From NCBI RefSeq assembly GCF_016679925.1, contig NZ_JAEQBW010000013.1, positions 47,947 through 111,946 on the forward strand: 64,000 nucleotides of DNA, written 5' to 3'. Each line of letters starts with the position of its first letter. Positions within the stretch are counted from its first letter, which is position 1. This document shows, one piece after another, positions 55,776 through 64,000 of the stretch. The DNA is from Marivirga aurantiaca. Its GTDB lineage: Bacteria > Bacteroidota > Bacteroidia > Cytophagales > Cyclobacteriaceae. A program made the position numbers and the translations under genes. The notes under the pieces were generated by a model. That model made no database searches. It worked only from the letters and a program-made list of their open reading frames with translations, and was not told the origin of the DNA.

Positions 55776-56768
55776 TTAAGATAAAACCTTTGAATAAATA
55801 GCGATTAAATTGTCAGCCACGGACCCTACATCTAATTGTAACTCCATTATTCTCCTTTTATATAATGATCTTATTTCAGGGTATTTTGAATTTAACAACT
55901 TTGAAATAGCAGTTACATAATCTGTCGGATCTTCTGAACTTAATATTTCACATCCTTCTAGATTTCCAATTGTCCTTTGGACATCCCCTACATTTCTAGA
56001 AATTACAGGAGTCCCTGTACTTACACATTCTTTAACAGCATTTGGAGAACCTTCAAAATCTGAGGTCAAGACATAAACTTCAGCAGCATTAAAATAGTAA
56101 GGTACCCTATCTCTCGATTCATTAATTAAAACAAGTTCTTCCACATCGGAGAAGCTTTTATTACTTTTTATTGTATCTAGTGCATTTTTAAAAATATCAT
56201 ATCTTTTCTCTGGCCTGTAAAGGTTATTTAAGCTACAAAACAATATGTATCTTTTATTTACGTCTAAACCAAGCTGAATTTTAGACTCTTTTTTTGAAAT
56301 GTGTTTGAATAAATCCAAATTGACACCATTAGGTAAATAAAATGAAAATTCATCAGTTATAAGTGAATCGGGAATTGCTTTTTTAAATATACGTCCATCT
56401 GATCTTTTTAGAATCAGGGAATACATCCATTTAATTAGATATTCACTAAATATATTTTTTGTAAGCATAAATTCATTTGTTCCATCACTTAGAAATGAAA
56501 CTATGACTTTTGCTTTAGGAAAAGTCAATAAACTCAAAAAGCCAACAAGAAAATGGTGGCAGTGAATTATATCATATTGTTTTCTACATTTTAGTAATTT
56601 AAAATACGCTTTTAAATATTCTAATTTGCCGAAATCTTTTGCATTGATAAATAATAGGTCAAAATCTACTCCTTTCTCATTGATAGAATTTAATTGTTCT
56701 TTTATAAAAATACCATGAACTGGATGTTTTAAAGAAGGATATGCATTCGTAACTTGAAGAACTTTCAT
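55776..56768 (-). CDS. glycosyltransferase family 4
   Basis: 330 residues, GT-B fold. N-terminal VLQVTNAYPSLKHPVHGIFI and IIHCHHFLVGFLSL, C-terminal nucleotide-binding part RYILFCSLNNLYRPEKRYDI, AAEVYVLTSDFEGSPNAVKE and CVSTGTPVISRNVGD, where the E-x7-E region of retaining GT4 enzymes is seen. It is cytoplasmic or peripheral to the membrane and extends the lipid-linked repeat unit; sugar specificity unknown. It lies between the wzy-like gene (15 bases) and wecG (20 bases). Confidence 0.9.
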   Translation of the reverse strand: MKVLQVTNAYPSLKHPVHGIFIKEQLNSINEKGVDFDLLFINAKDFGKLEYLKAYFKLLKCRKQYDIIHCHHFLVGFLSLLTFPKAKVIVSFLSDGTNEFMLTKNIFSEYLIKWMYSLILKRSDGRIFKKAIPDSLITDEFSFYLPNGVNLDLFKHISKKESKIQLGLDVNKRYILFCSLNNLYRPEKRYDIFKNALDTIKSNKSFSDVEELVLINESRDRVPYYFNAAEVYVLTSDFEGSPNAVKECVSTGTPVISRNVGDVQRTIGNLEGCEILSSEDPTDYVTAISKLLNSKYPEIRSLYKRRIMELQLDVGSVADNLIAIYSKVLS

Positions 56769-56783
56769 TTATTAATATTATTA

Positions 56784-57998
56784 TTACATAGTAACATTAC
56801 TTTCAGAATAAGTACTATTTGACATTTTTAAATATTGAATAATTCCAAGCAATACCATTGAAATGTAGAAGGAAATGGTAAAGATTATTCCGCCTAAGAT
56901 AAAATTAGCAAAACAATAATATATTAATATCTTCACAAGGTTTAAATTATGTGCTTTCAACCAAATGAAAATCTTATTTAATAGGTAAATTAGTACCAGC
57001 ACTAGAAGCATAAACGGTATCATTCCTAATTCAATAAGGAATTTTATGAAATCAGAATGTGCAATGAAAGTTCTACCATCTGAGGTTTTATAACCTGAAA
57101 GCATAGTTTCATGACCTAGGCCTGCTCCAAAAAAAGTGTAATTATTCCACCAATCAGATATTAATTGATACCAATGAAGGACTCTCCATTGAAACGAATT
57201 ATCAAGTTGTTCACCATATATTTCATTCAGATTATAGTTTGCTGTTAACATATTTGATATGCGGTCATAAACTTGATCGTTAAAGTATATTACAATTAAT
57301 GAAAGGACAACCAAAGCTAGCAGATACTTTAAATTTCTTTGTTCTGTTAGAAAATAGAATATAAATGACAAAAAGATAGTTGCAAAAACCCTTGCAGTAT
57401 TATTTAAAGCTAGAATTATCACTGTTAGAATCAATAAGAAATAGTAAAATAGTTTTTTTTTCGCAGAATTTATCAGGATAAATAAAACAATAAATGCATA
57501 ACCCAAAAAAGTACCAAATTGACCAGTATTCTCAAAATAGCCATTGAGTCTTTTATCACCAGAGATCTCTAAAATATTACCAGTAAGTAGCTGATAAATA
57601 GCTATTAACAAATGAAATATTAGGACTAAAAAAAATAATTGTTTTATATTAGTAAGTTTAAAGTGTTTGGCTGTAAATAAACCAATTCCGTACAAAGAAA
57701 TGATTAATAAATATCTATTTAAATCATAAATTGATTTAAATAAACCAAATCCATTAAAAAAGGATACTGATATACTAATTGTAGCTATTAAGATACATAA
57801 TAAAATGTAATCTACTTGATTTCTTTTTAATCTTTTTATTGAAAAAATATAAAGAACTAGAAATAAATTTGAAAATATACCAAAAAATATATTAAATAAA
57901 TTATTATCTATAAATAGACTTATTCTTAAGATAAATAATGGGAAAAGGAGTAAAATTACACCTTTCTCCATTATTCTATTTTTGAAAAGTAAATCCAT
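56784..57998 (-). CDS. O-antigen polymerase/ligase family membrane protein (Wzy_C)
   Basis: 404 residues, about eleven membrane helices. The Wzy_C loop at ~265-340 carries WRVLHWYQLISDWW, FFGAGLGHETMLSGY and RTFIAHSDFIKFLIELGMIP with the conserved Gly-x-Gly and His. It is the second Wzy/WaaL-type protein of this locus. Being embedded among the glycosyltransferases and next to the ATP-grasp gene (no spacer), it is the better candidate for the O-unit polymerase, leaving the copy at 51146 as the possible ligase. That split is inference. Confidence 0.82.
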   Translation of the reverse strand: MDLLFKNRIMEKGVILLLFPLFILRISLFIDNNLFNIFFGIFSNLFLVLYIFSIKRLKRNQVDYILLCILIATISISVSFFNGFGLFKSIYDLNRYLLIISLYGIGLFTAKHFKLTNIKQLFFLVLIFHLLIAIYQLLTGNILEISGDKRLNGYFENTGQFGTFLGYAFIVLFILINSAKKKLFYYFLLILTVIILALNNTARVFATIFLSFIFYFLTEQRNLKYLLALVVLSLIVIYFNDQVYDRISNMLTANYNLNEIYGEQLDNSFQWRVLHWYQLISDWWNNYTFFGAGLGHETMLSGYKTSDGRTFIAHSDFIKFLIELGMIPFMLLVLVLIYLLNKIFIWLKAHNLNLVKILIYYCFANFILGGIIFTISFYISMVLLGIIQYLKMSNSTYSESNVTM

Positions 57999-59042
57999 TT
58001 AATTAATTTTATCATTGATAAATTTAATTATTGAATCCGCATATATTTCTTCCAAGATTAGATTATTGCTGATCTCCTTTACCCATTGACCATTATTTTT
58101 CGTAAAGAACCATTTTGATTTTTCTAAAACCGTGGTACCAAACATGATAAATTGAAATTCTATTAAAAAATATTCTTCATTTTTTTTAGCTAAATCAATA
58201 GAAATAAATGGCGTGTTAAATGAATTATAAATTTTCATGCAAGTGTCAAGCAATTCTGAATCTAAATCATAATCGTAAGAGATTAAACCACTTCCACTAG
58301 CTCTAAAATCATTTCTTTTTAGACTCCTCTTAACGAGAAATATTTTAGGACCTTCAAAAATTAGCACTTTAAAATCACCATCTAATCCTTCAATTAAAGG
58401 TTGAACAATAAATTTGTTTCTATAGTTGGATTTTGGAGTGTAATGATTTCTTATTACTTTCTTAAGAATTGATTTCAACGCTTCCTTAACATTAAATGTA
58501 CGTGACAGGAATTTAATAGCTTTTATTGCATCATTAAAGTTTTCAGCTTTTCGTACAGTTTTGCTCATTGTGCCCGCAGCGGACTTAATCACAACAGGAA
58601 ATTCAATTCTGTTACTATCACTTAAGAACTCTTCGAGCGTACCATATTTTTTAGAATGAGAATGTTCTACGCCTTCTATTTTAGTTATGTCTCTAAGAAG
58701 CTCCATAAAAACCTTGTTGTGATGAGCCTTTAAGTATTTAAAAGAAGGTATAATTATGCCACCCTGTAAGTTTATCGCATATATAATGTCTTCGATATAA
58801 CTTTTATAAAAAGCATTGTGATCCTCAGATGATTGATAGATAATATATTTATCGGTAAAATTTTCAGTTGTAAAATCTAATTCAAAAAAATTAAGTATTC
58901 TAATTTTGAACCCATGACTACCTATATGATTTTCGAGTCTATTTAAATCTATACCGTTGTCACTTGCATTACCATACTTAACTGTACTATATAGTGAATG
59001 CCTGTAATCAGTTAAAATTATCAATTCATTTGAATTCTTCAT
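57999..59042 (-). CDS. ATP-grasp domain protein in a polysaccharide locus
   Basis: 347 residues, no signal or membrane segments. N-terminal Rossmann-like part (ELIILTDYRHSLYSTVKYGN, residues 1-95), then an ATP-grasp core: IEFPVVIKSAAGTMSKTVRK (phosphate loop and Lys), FIVQPLIEGLDGDFKVLIFE (hinge), KRSLKRNDFRASGSGLIS (RimK-like) and the metal-binding FISIDLAKKNEEYFLIEFQF. The family joins carboxylates to amines through acyl phosphates. Here it may attach an amino acid or similar group to a sugar, but no substrate can be named. It abuts the wzy-like gene. Confidence 0.75.
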   Translation of the reverse strand: MKNSNELIILTDYRHSLYSTVKYGNASDNGIDLNRLENHIGSHGFKIRILNFFELDFTTENFTDKYIIYQSSEDHNAFYKSYIEDIIYAINLQGGIIIPSFKYLKAHHNKVFMELLRDITKIEGVEHSHSKKYGTLEEFLSDSNRIEFPVVIKSAAGTMSKTVRKAENFNDAIKAIKFLSRTFNVKEALKSILKKVIRNHYTPKSNYRNKFIVQPLIEGLDGDFKVLIFEGPKIFLVKRSLKRNDFRASGSGLISYDYDLDSELLDTCMKIYNSFNTPFISIDLAKKNEEYFLIEFQFIMFGTTVLEKSKWFFTKNNGQWVKEISNNLILEEIYADSIIKFINDKIN

Positions 59043-59091
59043 TATCTTAATTTTATAGTCAGATATTTTTACAGGGAAAACGTCAGTATAT

Positions 59092-60057
59092 CTATTTGTA
59101 GTTTTTTAATTTAAGAATTAAACTAAATGGTAAAGAAGTTATTAAAAATACTTTTAAAGATGATTTAAAGTCATATTTCCAATATAATCTATTTTTGATG
59201 TTGTATTTCTTTTTAGAATTAATAGTTGATTTTAATCTAAACCATACAGTAAGGATTTGCTTATTGAAAAATTTTGCTAAAATTTTATTTTCTAAATTGG
59301 TATTTCTATAGCTGAATTCCTTAAAAATTTTCTTGGATAATATTTCAAAATTACCACTGTGACTTTTAGTTACCATATTTACACTATCTTGAAAATAGAC
59401 GGCTCCAACATGATTAACCCAATGTAAATTATTAAAAAAGTGTATCAATCTTAACCATGCAATTAAGTCTCCACCTCTTCTTATTTTTTCAGAAATAGGG
59501 AATAGGTTTTTATTTAATTCAGAAGTGTTTTTGAAACAAACTACAGAAGTCCAAACAGGGATTTTATCCTCTATCGATAATTCAAAATATTTTTTCTTAT
59601 CTATTTTTATTAGTTTTTTATCTTTATTTTCTAAAAAAAATGGATTATATGATTCGTTCTCTTCAGAGATTCTTTTCCAACCACATGATATAAATTCAAT
59701 TTCAAAATCAGATTTTCTTATGGTATTAAAATATGATTCTAAGTGAGTTGTAAACCAGAAATCATCTGCATCTATAAAGGTTATATATTTTCCTTTAGAA
59801 TTTCTTATCCCTAAATTTCTTGCTGCGTATCCTCCCGGACCTGGAATTTCTCTATTTAAAATTTTGATTCGGCTATCTTTAAATTTAAGAATTTCATTAT
59901 CACTCCCATCTGTTGAACTATCATTTATTAATATTAATTCAAAGTCATAAAAATTTTGATTTAGCACAGAATTTATACTTCTTTCTAAATGCGGTTTTTT
60001 ATTATATATTGGCATTATAACAGAAAAAAACGGCACTATCTTTTTATTTTTATCCAC
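59092..60057 (-). CDS. glycosyltransferase family 2
   Basis: 321 residues. GT-A start FFSVIMPIYNKKPHLERSIN, then LINDSSTDGSDNEI, GPGGYAARNLGIRNSKGKYI and the metal motif TFIDADDFWF (DxD near residue 98). The C-terminal third is basic and may lie on the membrane. It transfers a sugar during O-unit assembly; specificity unknown. It is 17 bases downstream of the pyruvyl transferase gene and 49 bases before the ATP-grasp gene. Confidence 0.88.
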   Translation of the reverse strand: MDKNKKIVPFFSVIMPIYNKKPHLERSINSVLNQNFYDFELILINDSSTDGSDNEILKFKDSRIKILNREIPGPGGYAARNLGIRNSKGKYITFIDADDFWFTTHLESYFNTIRKSDFEIEFISCGWKRISEENESYNPFFLENKDKKLIKIDKKKYFELSIEDKIPVWTSVVCFKNTSELNKNLFPISEKIRRGGDLIAWLRLIHFFNNLHWVNHVGAVYFQDSVNMVTKSHSGNFEILSKKIFKEFSYRNTNLENKILAKFFNKQILTVWFRLKSTINSKKKYNIKNRLYWKYDFKSSLKVFLITSLPFSLILKLKNYK

Positions 60058-60074
60058 TATTAATATTTAATGTA

Positions 60075-61217
60075 TTAATTCTTAGAATTAATTTCTTTAT
60101 AGATTTCATCCCACATTTCTTCAACTTTTAGCTTTAAAAGTTTACTATTAATATTTATTTCACTTATTACAGACTTATATTCTTCGGAGTATCTTATATT
60201 TAAATGATTGAACAATTCTATTTTATCCATTTCTAAATTTAGAATCCCTTTTGAAAATCCAAAATCTTTGAAAAGCATTTCATATTTATGACTCCACCCA
60301 ACAGCAAAACTCAATATTCCTTGTGACAAACTACTTACCAAGCCATGAAAACGAGAGCCTAAAACACAGCTACTTGATGCAATTATTCCTTTCAGTAGTA
60401 AAGGATCACTTTCAGAAACAATTTCTATCTTTTTGCTGCCAATAATTTTCTTTGCTAATTGCAAATCTTTTTCCCCTTCATGATTTAAAAGAAATACATC
60501 TTTGTTCTGAGCTTGGAAAAAATCAATTGCGTTATTGAATAGATCAATATATTTTTTTTCAGTAAGTGTTTTATCGACCTTGGAGGTACTAATTACTTTA
60601 AAATTTGGAATTAAACATATTTTCCCAGACAAATAATCATACTTGTCGACCTTTTTATTTTTTAATAAAATAGTGAAATCAGGCGATAATTTTACATTTG
60701 TAGATAGGTTTAATTTTTCAACATGCTTTAATGACTCTTTATCTCTTACAAAAGTTAAATTTGAAGCTTCAATTAGTGCTTTCGTATATTTTTCATTTTT
60801 TACATTGTTGAATGGACCAAATGCTTGAGGCATTAATATCACTTTGGTATTATTTTTTCTCCACCTTTTTACCTGAATTAAAAATGATTTTGCCATTTTA
60901 TAAGTCCATTGATCTCCATAAGCAAAGCCAGAAGCATCAAAAACTACATCAATATTCTTATTTTTTACAATTTTGTTTTTCTTAGTTAAAAAGCTAGGAA
61001 TTAATATGCTTAAGTCACTAATGTTTATTATGGATTTTTTAAAGGATAATCTTTTGTGAAATCCTTTTTTGCTAGCTTCATTGTATTCATCAATATTGCT
61101 ACAATTTAGCACAAACTTTGCAGAAGGATACCATTCTCTTACTTTTTCAACAATTGATAAAAGCATCATCTCTGCCCCTTTATTTGTAAATCGCGCTCCG
61201 TATATTTCTACTAACAT
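60075..61217 (-). CDS. polysaccharide pyruvyl transferase family protein
   Basis: 380 residues. Start LVEIYGARFTNKGAEMMLLS (N-terminal nucleotide-fold signature of the family), LMPQAFGPFNN, FVRDKESLKHVEKL, LSPDFTILL, and the C-terminal VLGSRFHGLVSSLSQGILSF with AVGWSHKYEMLFKDFG. These GT-B-like enzymes move pyruvate from PEP to form ketals on surface sugars, adding negative charge; some members are instead true glycosyltransferases (CsaB-like). It lies 3 bases after the nitroreductase-family gene, a pairing often seen in surface-glycan loci. Confidence 0.88.
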   Translation of the reverse strand: MLVEIYGARFTNKGAEMMLLSIVEKVREWYPSAKFVLNCSNIDEYNEASKKGFHKRLSFKKSIINISDLSILIPSFLTKKNKIVKNKNIDVVFDASGFAYGDQWTYKMAKSFLIQVKRWRKNNTKVILMPQAFGPFNNVKNEKYTKALIEASNLTFVRDKESLKHVEKLNLSTNVKLSPDFTILLKNKKVDKYDYLSGKICLIPNFKVISTSKVDKTLTEKKYIDLFNNAIDFFQAQNKDVFLLNHEGEKDLQLAKKIIGSKKIEIVSESDPLLLKGIIASSSCVLGSRFHGLVSSLSQGILSFAVGWSHKYEMLFKDFGFSKGILNLEMDKIELFNHLNIRYSEEYKSVISEININSKLLKLKVEEMWDEIYKEINSKN

Positions 61218-61220
61218 ATC

Positions 61221-62294
61221 TTAATTATATTTTCTAATCTCGTCTAAAGATCTTTTTTCAGAAAATGCTATATATCCTTCTGGATCTGCATAACCTACCC
61301 CAATACACATTATTACTCTTTGAAAATCTTTTAATTTGAGTAACTTCTGCATTTTTCTCTCTCTTTGTTCTATATCAGGCCAATTAATTGAGCAACTGGA
61401 CAAACCTAGAGTTTCTAATGCATACATAAATGACATACTTGCTAAGGATCCATCAATATAAATAACATGTCTATCTCTTTCACTAAAGTAAGCATCTAAG
61501 TTCCCTGTAACTACTATCATCATTGGAATATTTTCCGCATAACCAGTTGTACCCATTGGATAATTCACAATTTTCGATAAAATGTTTTTATCATCAATAA
61601 TTCTAAACTGGAAAGGCTGCCTATTACAGGCACTAGGCGCTTGTATAGCGGCTAAAATTGCTTTATCAACTAACTCTCTCGGTACAGCTTTCTGTTCAAA
61701 CCATCTTACAGACCTTCTTTGTTTTGAAAGTTTAAAAAAATCTTCATAGCTGATAGGGCTGACTCCAATAGAAGAGTGTTTATAAGGTATCGATTTTTGT
61801 TCTATTTTTTTACTCTTTAATTCAAAATTAATTGATTCTACTACAGCCTTGAACCTACCCATTTGGAAATCTATAGTTTTATCTCCTCCTTGGACTACAG
61901 CGAAATATTCATCCAATACATCGTAAAACCATTTAAATTGAGGCGTATGTATATCATCTCCACTTTCTGCCAATTTGATAAAGCAACTAACAGTTTCTTC
62001 AATATATGAAGCTGCAAATACTGCCCTCCTAGGCCTCATTAATAACCCCTTTTCTAATTTATGAGTATTTCTGACTAAAAGAAAAATATTAGCTTTATTA
62101 GATTGAGATTGCTTTAAATATTGAACCTTTCCATTTAGAACCGCTTTATTTTCCCTTAAAAATGATCTTGAAAATAAAAAATAGTAAATACTCGCTAAAA
62201 CCTTATTTCTGTAGAAAACATAAGGCAGTTTTTCATTTACAATTTTCATGTAAAAGTTATAAATACCTTTTACCTTATTCTTTATGTAATTCAT
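61221..62294 (-). CDS. nitroreductase-family flavoprotein with N-terminal extension
   Basis: 357 residues; the nitroreductase domain occupies about 185-357 and is preceded by an unusual ~180-residue region (FLLVRNTHKLEKGLLMRPRR, MGRFKAVVESINFELKSKK) with no known signature. FMN-site residues lie in QRRSVRWFEQ, QAPSACNRQPFQFRIID and GSLASMSFMYALETLGLSSC, with GVGYADPEG near the end. The reaction is unknown; a redox step on a sugar or its carrier is a guess from context. It overlaps the flippase gene by 4 bases and precedes the pyruvyl transferase by 3. Confidence 0.82.
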   Translation of the reverse strand: MNYIKNKVKGIYNFYMKIVNEKLPYVFYRNKVLASIYYFLFSRSFLRENKAVLNGKVQYLKQSQSNKANIFLLVRNTHKLEKGLLMRPRRAVFAASYIEETVSCFIKLAESGDDIHTPQFKWFYDVLDEYFAVVQGGDKTIDFQMGRFKAVVESINFELKSKKIEQKSIPYKHSSIGVSPISYEDFFKLSKQRRSVRWFEQKAVPRELVDKAILAAIQAPSACNRQPFQFRIIDDKNILSKIVNYPMGTTGYAENIPMMIVVTGNLDAYFSERDRHVIYIDGSLASMSFMYALETLGLSSCSINWPDIEQRERKMQKLLKLKDFQRVIMCIGVGYADPEGYIAFSEKRSLDEIRKYN

Positions 62295-63736
62295 CTTCTT
62301 GCTTTCATTTTTACTAAAATACCGACTACTTCCTTTCCGAAATATCTATAATATAGCATAGAGTATAGTAGAATAATTATAATTAAATTTATATATAAAT
62401 TATCAGTTAAATATAGGTTATTGAGGTAAATTATTACTCCAATAAAAATGGTAATCAATAATACTGTCTTTATTGATCTAATTATATCATAAAACGTAAT
62501 GCCAATAAGTTTTTTTAAAAAATGTTGTGCTATAAAAACACTTATAAATTTGTTAAAAACTATTGCCCAAGAAGTACCTATAATTCCGTAGGAGTAGGTT
62601 AAAATTGTTATTGATGGTATATATAAAAATATAGTTTTAAATAACTGGATGTTCATTTCTAATTTAGGTTTACCTAAACCTCTTATTAGAACTGTATTAC
62701 TACTTACCATAACATGAAATAATACAGATACAGATAAAATTTGTAGTGGTATAATAGAATCTATCCATTTATCTCCCAGAAAAACGAGGATGATTTGTTC
62801 TGCTTCCATTATTAGTATTAACATTATTGGGTATAATACTAATACATTATATCTAATTACTTGAATATAATATTCTTTTACTTCCTTCCTACTTCCTTGT
62901 AACTTGCTGTAAATAGGATACATTACTTTATTAAGTATTGACATTATTTGTGACCTTACAATATCAGTTAGTAGGAATGCTAATGAGTAGGCACCTAGCG
63001 CACCTGCTGAAATTATTTTACCGACTATTAAATAATCTATATTTGATGTTATATTTCCTAAAACTTGTGTCCCTGTTGAATACAAACCAAAACCAATTAT
63101 ATCCTTAAAACATTCTTTTGACCAAAAAAATCGTGGTCTCCATCTACTAGCAAAAAAATATATAGGTGCTGCTAAAAAATAGAATGCAATAGAATTAAAA
63201 ATTAATGCCCAAATACCAAACTCCAGATATGCAAGTAGTAATGAAATAAGGCCTGTTATTAGATATGCGCTGTTACTTATAAAGGCTATTTTTCTAAAAT
63301 TTAAGTCTTTAATAAGTCTAGCTTTATGAATTAAATTCATTGAATTAGGAATCAAACTCAGACTTAATGCTGGAATTACTTTGACTAATAAAGATTCCTC
63401 ATAAAATGAGGCTGCTACTGGAGCGATTAAAAAAGTAGCAACTATAAATAATATTATTGACCATATAATTCCACTCCAAAATGCAGTACTATAGTGTCCA
63501 TCATTAAGATCCTCATCTTTCCTCTGGATTAATGCTGCGCCAATTCCGAATTCATTTAAAACACTAATAAAACTTGTAAACACAACAGCCATTCCTACTA
63601 CTCCAAATTCCTCTGGAAATAGAAGCTTTGCCAATAGAAGTTTTACCAAAAAGTCAAACCCTTTATGGAATATTATTTCAATAGAACTCCATAACATACC
63701 TTTTAAGGCTTTTTCTTTTAATGAATTTATATCCAT
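62291..63736 (-). CDS. Wzx-type polysaccharide flippase (MOP superfamily)
   Basis: 481 residues with 12-14 membrane helices. The N-terminus LKEKALKGMLWSSIEIIFHK, then LVKLLLAKLLFPEEFGVVGM and NEFGIGAALIQRKDEDLN, is typical of the PST/Wzx group. It flips undecaprenyl-linked repeat units from the inner to the outer face of the inner membrane, between the glycosyltransferases and the Wzy polymerase. First complete gene in the minus-strand run; overlaps the nitroreductase gene by 4 bases. Confidence 0.9.
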   Translation of the reverse strand: MDINSLKEKALKGMLWSSIEIIFHKGFDFLVKLLLAKLLFPEEFGVVGMAVVFTSFISVLNEFGIGAALIQRKDEDLNDGHYSTAFWSGIIWSIILFIVATFLIAPVAASFYEESLLVKVIPALSLSLIPNSMNLIHKARLIKDLNFRKIAFISNSAYLITGLISLLLAYLEFGIWALIFNSIAFYFLAAPIYFFASRWRPRFFWSKECFKDIIGFGLYSTGTQVLGNITSNIDYLIVGKIISAGALGAYSLAFLLTDIVRSQIMSILNKVMYPIYSKLQGSRKEVKEYYIQVIRYNVLVLYPIMLILIMEAEQIILVFLGDKWIDSIIPLQILSVSVLFHVMVSSNTVLIRGLGKPKLEMNIQLFKTIFLYIPSITILTYSYGIIGTSWAIVFNKFISVFIAQHFLKKLIGITFYDIIRSIKTVLLITIFIGVIIYLNNLYLTDNLYINLIIIILLYSMLYYRYFGKEVVGILVKMKARR

Positions 63737-63873
63737 TTATTATAATATTGATCCCTTCAAAGATGATGATCAGGATTTGAATAGAAAGTAATTGTGTTTT
63801 ATTGAAAAAGTTAAAAAGTATTTTCTTTAACTTAAATTAGCAACTGCATTAGAGATTTTTCTAATACCCTAAC

Positions 63874-64000
63874 TTATCTACCAATACTAAAATAAGTAAA
63901 TCCTTCCTGTTTCATTTGCTCAGGCTCGTACAAGTTCCTTCCATCCAATATTAATGGATGGCTCAGTTTCTCCTTTAGCAGTTTAAACTCCGGGGTCCTG
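63874..64000 (-). CDS. UDP-glucose 6-dehydrogenase, C-terminal fragment at window edge
   Basis: The last 42 codons of a gene entering from the right end, stop at 63874-63876. The protein reads RTPEFKLLKEKLSHPLILDG, then RNLYEPEQMKQEGFTYFSIG and a final Arg. This is the standard tail of UDP-glucose/UDP-GlcNAc 6-dehydrogenases (DGRNLYxP ... GFxYxxIGR), which make UDP-uronic acids for acidic surface glycans. It is 137 bases upstream of the flippase and in the same direction, so it is probably part of the locus. The rest lies outside the window. Confidence 0.85.
   Translation of the reverse strand, partial: RTPEFKLLKEKLSHPLILDGRNLYEPEQMKQEGFTYFSIGR

Overview
The window looks like a chromosomal segment of a marine-type Cytophagales bacterium (phylum Bacteroidota), perhaps close to Marivirga or Fulvivirga; this is inferred from gene families and not from any rRNA. 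Supporting features are a type IX secretion (T9SS) cargo with a C-terminal sorting domain, the order nadK - two DUF6089/PorG-like genes - uppS - bamA - ompH - ompH, a Rho factor with a long charged N-terminal insert, several sites matching the Bacteroidota promoter form TTG-N(19-22)-TAnnTTTG, and low GC.

Layout. (1) 1-9501, plus strand: the end of a surface-glycan locus (UDP-GlcNAc 2-epimerase, two glycosyltransferases, a UDP-GlcNAc 4,6-dehydratase-like SDR), running into a 1906-residue PKD-rich T9SS cargo. (2) 9502-14873: serS, rho and corA between two gene-free spacers full of dispersed hairpin repeats. (3) 14921-31922: envelope and housekeeping genes. These include a 2OG-Fe(II) oxygenase/CHR-transporter pair, an LD-carboxypeptidase, the OMP-assembly cluster, NAD kinase, glutamine amidotransferase, CvpA, YqeY, PdxJ and two alpha/beta hydrolases. 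(4) 32005-43357: metK, an SDR, an RlpA/SPOR protein, a SpoIIE-STAS-HATPase partner-switching trio, a three-gene PpiC/SurA periplasmic chaperone operon, and moxR. (5) 43371-49797: a degenerate Rieske-like lipoprotein, 3-hydroxyacyl-CoA dehydrogenase, pheS, and PAPS metabolism (cysN, cysD, cysC, cysQ). (6) 49873-64000, almost all minus strand: a second surface-polysaccharide locus. It has a WecA-like initiating transferase, two Wzy/WaaL-type membrane proteins, WecG/TagA, GT4 and GT2 glycosyltransferases, an ATP-grasp enzyme, a pyruvyl transferase, a nitroreductase-family protein, a Wzx flippase and the last 42 codons of a UDP-glucose 6-dehydrogenase.

How the parts fit. Sugar-nucleotide enzymes, a WecA initiator, glycosyltransferases, flippase, polymerase and ligase make up a Wzx/Wzy-type O-antigen or capsule system. 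Pyruvyl, acyl and possibly amino-acyl or sulfate decorations are suggested by the accompanying enzymes. The cysNDC/cysQ set has no sulfite-producing genes beside it and lies next to the glycan locus, which fits PAPS supply for sulfation. The PorG/BamA/OmpH block builds the outer membrane through which the PKD cargo would be exported and anchored.

The most unusual structure is at 51146-55755. A wecG-ligase gene pair appears to have been duplicated and then to have decayed in a complementary way: the upstream copy keeps wecG and has a broken ligase, and the downstream copy keeps the ligase and has a broken wecG. An IS982-family remnant and an acyltransferase lie between the two copies. Also notable are two predicted six-bladed propellers, each apparently inserted inside a PKD domain of the T9SS cargo, and several families of dispersed intergenic hairpins.
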